Positions 5,696 to 8,005 of a stretch of DNA of 8,005 bases are shown here, piece by piece; position 1 is the stretch's first letter; the number at the start of each line of letters is the position of its first letter. Below the pieces are notes generated by a model. The model worked only from the letters and a program-made list of their open reading frames with translations. It did no database searches and was not told the DNA's origin. The stretch is taken from NCBI GenBank assembly GCA_029975625.1, contig JARKOR010000026.1:1-8005 (forward strand), given 5' to 3'. Made by a program: the position numbers and the translations under genes. This stretch comes from Nanosynbacter sp. (GTDB taxonomy: Bacteria > Patescibacteriota > Saccharimonadia > Saccharimonadales > Saccharimonadaceae).

Positions 5696-6458
5696 GGTTG
5701 CCGGGGTTCTTGCGGGTTTGGCTGCTGGAGACCGCAACGGTGGGCCAATACAGATGGCGGTCCGGCTTGCCGAGAGCCTTGCGGAGATGAGAGCTTTCGA
5801 CCGTGCAGATATTGCTTGCCGCTACCTGTCCTGGTGGCGGGATGGGGCGTTTGATACAGGCCCGGTGACAGCTGGGGTTTTGCAACTTGCGGAACAAGGC
5901 ATCGATTTTGACGAAGCGGCAGCCCGTGTCGACCTGGAGATGGCAGGGCAGACCGCCGGCTGCAACCCTGCACATCGATGCGCGCCGCTTGGCATCGCCC
6001 CATTTCTGAGTGACGGTGAGGTGGGGAAGGCTGCTTTGTTGGAGGCTTCGCTTACCCACCAGCACCCTTTGGCTGGCGACACCGCTGCGACGGTTGCCCT
6101 CTTATGCCGTCTGTTGATCCGAGGTGCAGACTTGGGACAAGCGCTGCAACGTGCGGGAGAGGGACGGCTTGAAGAGGTGAGGCTAGCTCTGTTGGGAGAA
6201 CTTTCGCCCGGTAGGGGCGGTTATTCCCCGGTGGTACTCGGGACGGCCATCAATTTCCTTAGGACATCCTCGACGCTTGCGGATGCACTTGCCCGGAGCA
6301 TTGCCTTTGCTGGTCCGGCCAACTACTGCCCAGTCCTCGTCGGTTCTATTGGCGGCGCACGGTGGGGGATGTCGGCTGTGCCTGAAACGCTTCTGCCTTC
6401 AGGCACTCTGAAAAAAAGAATCGAAGCAGCGGCTGCTTGCTTGGCAAGGCTTTGGTAG
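5628..6458 (+). CDS. Divergent ADP-ribosylglycohydrolase (ARG / DraG-like) family protein
   Basis: The 276-aa all-helical protein follows the ARG fold in order: LKDRVAGVLAGLAAGDRNGG (about 20-39), the W..G.FDTGPVTAGVL segment (70-85), AGCNPAHRCAPLGIAPF (about 110-126, equivalent to the GNGxxMRxAPL region), ASLTHQHPLAGDTAA (140-154) and a final NYCPVLVGSIGGARWG block (232-247). The family removes or binds ADP-ribose, usually with two Mg ions. The usual C-terminal DxDT metal motif is replaced by NYCP and the usual early (S/T)DD motif by FDTGPVT, so hydrolase activity may be altered or absent, or this may be a distinct subfamily. Start ATG 5628 is chosen for its site AGGAAGAG at 5619-5626. ATG 5670 (262 aa), nearer the conserved core but with a weak site, is a fair alternative. 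It overlaps the phosphatase reading frame and is the third member of the ARPP-1 / phosphatase / ARG trio. Confidence 0.82.
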   Translation: MSENAQIRRLSVKSMEDKELKDRVAGVLAGLAAGDRNGGPIQMAVRLAESLAEMRAFDRADIACRYLSWWRDGAFDTGPVTAGVLQLAEQGIDFDEAAARVDLEMAGQTAGCNPAHRCAPLGIAPFLSDGEVGKAALLEASLTHQHPLAGDTAATVALLCRLLIRGADLGQALQRAGEGRLEEVRLALLGELSPGRGGYSPVVLGTAINFLRTSSTLADALARSIAFAGPANYCPVLVGSIGGARWGMSAVPETLLPSGTLKKRIEAAAACLARLW

Positions 6459-6527
6459 CGACACCCTGAATCTACGGACAGCATCTCGAATGTGAGCGAA
6501 ATAACACAAGCAGCTTGGGAGGTTAAT

Positions 6528-6854
6528 ATGAAATCGACAATTGGTTATTTCACTTGGTTGGTTGTCTTTGCAGTGCTCATGTTTGCAACACCAGCCTTGG
6601 CCTGGGAGAACCGATGGGAAATCAAGGCGACTTACCCTGGAGGCAGTGGCCGCTACACAGGCAGCACCGATATCGAAATGCGGAAAAAATATGACTATGA
6701 CCCTTCTAACAGGTTCCGGGGGACCATTGAAAATGACGGCTCAGTTCGCATGCGGGACTATAACGGGAATACTGTACGAGGCAATATCGACAGCGATGGT
6801 TATGGAAGGCTAAGGGACCAGGATGGGAATACCTATCGGGTGCGACCTCGATAG
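6528..6854 (+). CDS. Small exported protein with two short Gly/Arg/Asp-rich repeats
   Basis: The 108-aa protein has a clear Sec signal peptide: MKS, a hydrophobic core at about 7-22, and ALA|WEN with predicted cleavage after residue 25. The mature 83 residues include two tandem copies of a motif of roughly 18 residues: GSVRMRDYNGNTVRG (71-85) and GYGRLRDQDGNTYRV (91-105), of the form G-x-x-R-h-R-D-x-[ND]-G-N-T-x-R. Such repeats suggest short beta hairpins. There is no cysteine and no lipobox, so it should be soluble in the periplasm or secreted. ATG 6528 is chosen because GGGAGG (6517-6522) lies five bases upstream and the signal peptide begins there. I do not recognise a named family with certainty. 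It lies 69 bases after the ARG gene and need not share its function. Confidence 0.78.
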   Translation: MKSTIGYFTWLVVFAVLMFATPALAWENRWEIKATYPGGSGRYTGSTDIEMRKKYDYDPSNRFRGTIENDGSVRMRDYNGNTVRGNIDSDGYGRLRDQDGNTYRVRPR

Positions 6855-6888
6855 ATGGGGCTGAGCAATAAATAGGGAGGGTGAATCT

Positions 6889-7161
6889 GTGAGTCATGCC
6901 GATGATGTGAGGTTTTACTGCCGTGAGAGATATGTGGAACCTGCAAGGAAAACCGGACAGAAGACTATAGAGATAAGGTCCGGCGATGTTCACGCAGCAA
7001 TGGGCTACCGCAACAGGTATCCGCTGGTCTGTTCTGCGATAGGTGCTAAAGTCTTCGAAGACATGTGCCGAATCAGGCGCACTGCTGTAGAAGGCCCAAT
7101 CAATGGATCCAAGACAGTTTTCCGTTTTGAGATTCTCAAGTCGATTGGTTCAATTCCATAG
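6889..7161 (+). CDS. Conserved-looking 90-aa hypothetical protein, possible winged-helix fold
   Basis: This is a 90-aa cytoplasmic protein with GTG start at 6889, supported by AGGGAGGG at 6873-6881. It reads YVEPARKTGQKTIEIRSGDVHAAMG (13-39, in two parts around GQ), then NRYPLVCSAIGAKVFED (42-58), and ends GPINGSKTVFRFEIL (69-83). The pattern helix, strand, helix, helix, two strands (IEIR; GPxNGxxxVFxF hairpin) resembles a small winged-helix or nucleic-acid-binding domain. I have the impression of seeing similar small proteins in accessory DNA, but I cannot name the family. It is 34 bases downstream of the exported protein gene. Composition and ribosome site support a real gene. Confidence 0.7.
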   Translation: MSHADDVRFYCRERYVEPARKTGQKTIEIRSGDVHAAMGYRNRYPLVCSAIGAKVFEDMCRIRRTAVEGPINGSKTVFRFEILKSIGSIP

Positions 7162-7222
7162 TGGAGTGTCCTTTTTTCCGAGCCAGTACGTCTGGATTGA
7201 ACGGTTGGTACGGGAGGAGAAG

Positions 7223-7303
7223 ATGCAAGTGGAGTTGTCAGCACGAGATTTTAGAATGGTTTGACATTGATTTGCCAATTGCAGGTGGATGGGGTAACTC
7301 TAT
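7223..7303 (+). pseudogene. Possible 5' remnant of a frameshifted gene
   Basis: ATG 7223 follows a near-ideal ribosome site yet encodes only MQVELSARDFRMV. The +1-related frame continues with a plausible coding stretch, LEWFDIDLPIAGGWGN. Joining the two near 7250 would give one continuous N-terminus. After about 7310 no frame looks coding. The product is unidentified and the call rests on the ribosome site plus the residue pattern only. Confidence 0.3.
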
Positions 7304-7609
7304 TGAAAACGCGATTCAACCACGAGGTAGGAGGGCAGCACCAAATTCATTGGCAACACTCGATTTCTTCATGTGCTATAGTCTTCGCCAACTTGGCAGG
7401 GGGCGACAACATGCGGCTACGGAGACAGAGATGTTTTGTTGTGTTTGGGTGGCGGCCCAGTACGTTCCGGATCGCTTTCGGATGGAAAAGAGGGGTAAGT
7501 TTTGACTGTGGTTGATGACCGATTCCGTGCCATCGACAATCGAGCAACAACACCTTGACTTCGGCTATACATTTCCTGCGAAATGAGCTATAGTCCCAAA
7601 CAAGAACCA

Positions 7610-7643
7610 TGTACACATTGCGCACATATTTTGGTACACATTC
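7610..7643. repeat. Candidate integrase arm-type sites near attR
   Basis: TGTACACATTGCGCAC (7610-7625) and GGTACACATTC (7633-7643) share GTACACATT with a 23-base period, 80-113 bases inside the right attachment core. A related sequence occurs in inverted orientation near the left end (206-224; its reverse complement contains GCACATTG and GCGCA). Arm sites of tyrosine recombinases sit in such positions, but binding is inferred only from placement and similarity. Confidence 0.4.
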
Positions 7644-7722
7644 CAGGGGGGTGGGCGCACGCGATGCTCAGAATCATCAATGTTTTCAGCTAGATAATGT
7701 TGGTGGTGAAAAAGGGTCTGAA

Positions 7723-7740
7723 TCCCTGCGCCGCCACCAA
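7723..7740 (+). repeat. Right attachment site (attR core), 18-bp direct repeat
   Basis: This is an exact copy of 124-141 (tRNA 3' end including CCA). It is not part of a second tRNA: the upstream sequence does not fold as one. It runs directly into the hairpin terminator, which is what the uninterrupted tRNA locus would have shown. This marks the right boundary of the island. Confidence 0.85.
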
Positions 7741-7779
7741 AACCCCCTCTTTTCCGAGAAAAGAGGGGGTTTTGGTTTT
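7736..7779 (+). terminator. Strong intrinsic terminator, displaced from the tRNA-Met gene
   Basis: Bases 7736-7753 pair perfectly with 7759-7776 (18 bp; C7754-G7758 may add one more), with core CCCCCTCTTTT against AAAAGAGGGGG. T residues lie in the 3' arm (7770-7773) and just after it (7776-7779). The A-rich 5' arm makes it potentially bidirectional. The stem starts in the CCA end of the attR copy, so before insertion this hairpin directly followed the tRNA gene. It now insulates tilS from the island. Confidence 0.9.
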
Positions 7780-7856
7780 GCGGCCGATCTCCCGACAGGC
7801 AAAGGATGCAGCCCGGCAGCTTCCCATGTTGAAAGGGGGACTCTCCGGAGGGGGCA

Positions 7857-8005
7857 TTGACTAGGAATTCCATACTCAAAAAGGTTGCCAGGGCCATTGA
7901 AAGGCACGGCCTGTTCAGCCCCGGCGACACGGTCATCGTGGCGGTGTCCGGCGGAGCGGATTCCGTGGCCCTGCTGGACATGCTCGCCTCCCTGGAACGT
8001 CTGCG
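7857..8005 (+). CDS. tilS: tRNA(Ile)-lysidine synthase, N-terminal fragment (runs off window)
   Basis: The first 49 codons of an N-type ATP pyrophosphatase are visible. A short helix ILKKVARAIERHGLFSPGD is followed by the strand VIVAV and the PP-loop SGGADS (residues 31-36), then VALLDML. In TilS this loop binds ATP to attach lysine to C34 of the CAT-anticodon tRNA-Ile2, changing its decoding from AUG to AUA. The VSGGADSVALL wording and the N-terminal position are typical of TilS. TTG 7857 is the only good start: an in-frame TGA at 7830-7832 closes the frame upstream and GGAGGGGG (7847-7854) is the ribosome site. It lies outside the island, after the displaced tRNA terminator. The gene continues beyond the right edge. 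Confidence 0.85.
   Translation, partial: MTRNSILKKVARAIERHGLFSPGDTVIVAVSGGADSVALLDMLASLERL

Larger units (their letters stand above)
7162..7720 (+). other. Island right end: eroded gene start and non-coding DNA before attR
   Basis: No intact gene is seen. A very good ribosome site (GGGAGGAGA, 7212-7220) precedes ATG 7223, but that frame stops after 13 codons (TGA 7262-7264). In the neighbouring frame the reading EILEWFDIDLPIAGGWGNSI (about 7238-7303) looks protein-like, then loses character. This suggests a frameshifted and truncated gene whose family I do not recognise. Further right are two copies of ATGNGCTATAGTC (7371-7383, 7583-7595) and two GTACACATT motifs (7611-7619, 7634-7642) close to the attachment site. 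Confidence 0.5.
124..7740. mobile_element. tRNA-Met-integrated genomic island, apparently immobile
   Basis: This 7.6-kb segment is bounded by the exact 18-bp repeat of the tRNA 3' end. It begins with a decayed integrase reading inward from the left end, carries a MerR / VWA-protease / ARPP-1 / phosphatase / ARG gene set plus small accessory genes, and ends just before a strong terminator and the housekeeping gene tilS. No conjugation, phage structural or replication genes are visible, so it is either a small integrative element or the residue of a larger one. No intact recombinase gene remains, so mobility would need an integrase in trans. Confidence 0.8.

Noticed and set aside
5206..6003. 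Long open frame (265 codons) on the minus strand
   Set aside because: It lies antisense to the recognisable phosphatase and ARG genes. Its translation has no family features, so it is a shadow of high-GC coding sequence.
7555..7594. TTGACT plus TATAGT as a promoter
   Set aside because: The spacing is 28 bases, far from 17, and no gene follows before attR.
7347..7625. 92-codon minus-strand frame at the island right end
   Set aside because: No ribosome site or family resemblance; it overlaps repeats and candidate arm sites.
1..8005. CRISPR array or insertion-sequence transposase
   Set aside because: No regularly spaced repeats and no transposase-like frame were seen on either strand.

Overview
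The window reads as a bacterial chromosome segment of the Desulfuromonadota / Geobacter type. That placement is an inference from the elongator-type tRNA-Met sequence, the tRNA terminator followed by tilS, and the flavour of the proteins; no database search was possible. The core chromosome shows only at the two ends. On the left are a short terminator and a complete tRNA with CAT anticodon (64-140). On the right are a very strong hairpin terminator and the first 149 bases of tilS (7857 onward, running off the window).

Between them lies about 7.6 kb of inserted DNA. The last 17 bases of the tRNA plus one A (124-141) recur exactly at 7723-7740, immediately before the hairpin that looks like the tRNA's own displaced terminator. 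This is the signature of an island integrated into a tRNA 3' end. Its integrase lies just inside the left end (244-1085) and is badly decayed, with a frameshift, two in-frame stops and no catalytic domain. The island therefore looks fixed in place.

The cargo is all on the + strand. A MerR-family regulator (1305-1925) has a near-consensus promoter overlapped by a perfect 9-bp inverted repeat with the layout of HspR-type HAIR operators; its transcript is probably leaderless. One base later begins a 660-aa protein with an N-terminal VWA domain and, at its C-terminus, two successive retropepsin-like lobes (DTG and DSG). After a 183-bp gap come an ARPP-1-family protein (4093-5082), a CDKN3-like dual-specificity phosphatase with an intact HCxxGxGRTG loop but a frameshift right after it (5098-5695), and a divergent ADP-ribosylglycohydrolase (ARG; 5628-6458). 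ARPP-1 is named for its association with ARG and rhodanese/phosphatase-superfamily proteins, a neighbourhood that comparative genomics has linked to conflict or ADP-ribose/NAD-related systems. Here that trio sits behind a MerR-controlled VWA-protease gene, which makes 1266-6458 the most interesting part of the window. A working hypothesis is a stress- or invasion-responsive module: the regulator de-represses the set, the VWA protein acts as a scaffold or protease, and ARG plus phosphatase process an ADP-ribose-type or phosphorylated signal. The chemistry is unproven, and the phosphatase lesion suggests that this copy may be decaying.

Downstream are a small exported protein with two short repeats (6528-6854), a 90-aa conserved-looking cytoplasmic protein (6889-7161), and about 560 bp with an eroded gene start, small repeats and candidate integrase arm sites leading to the right attachment site.
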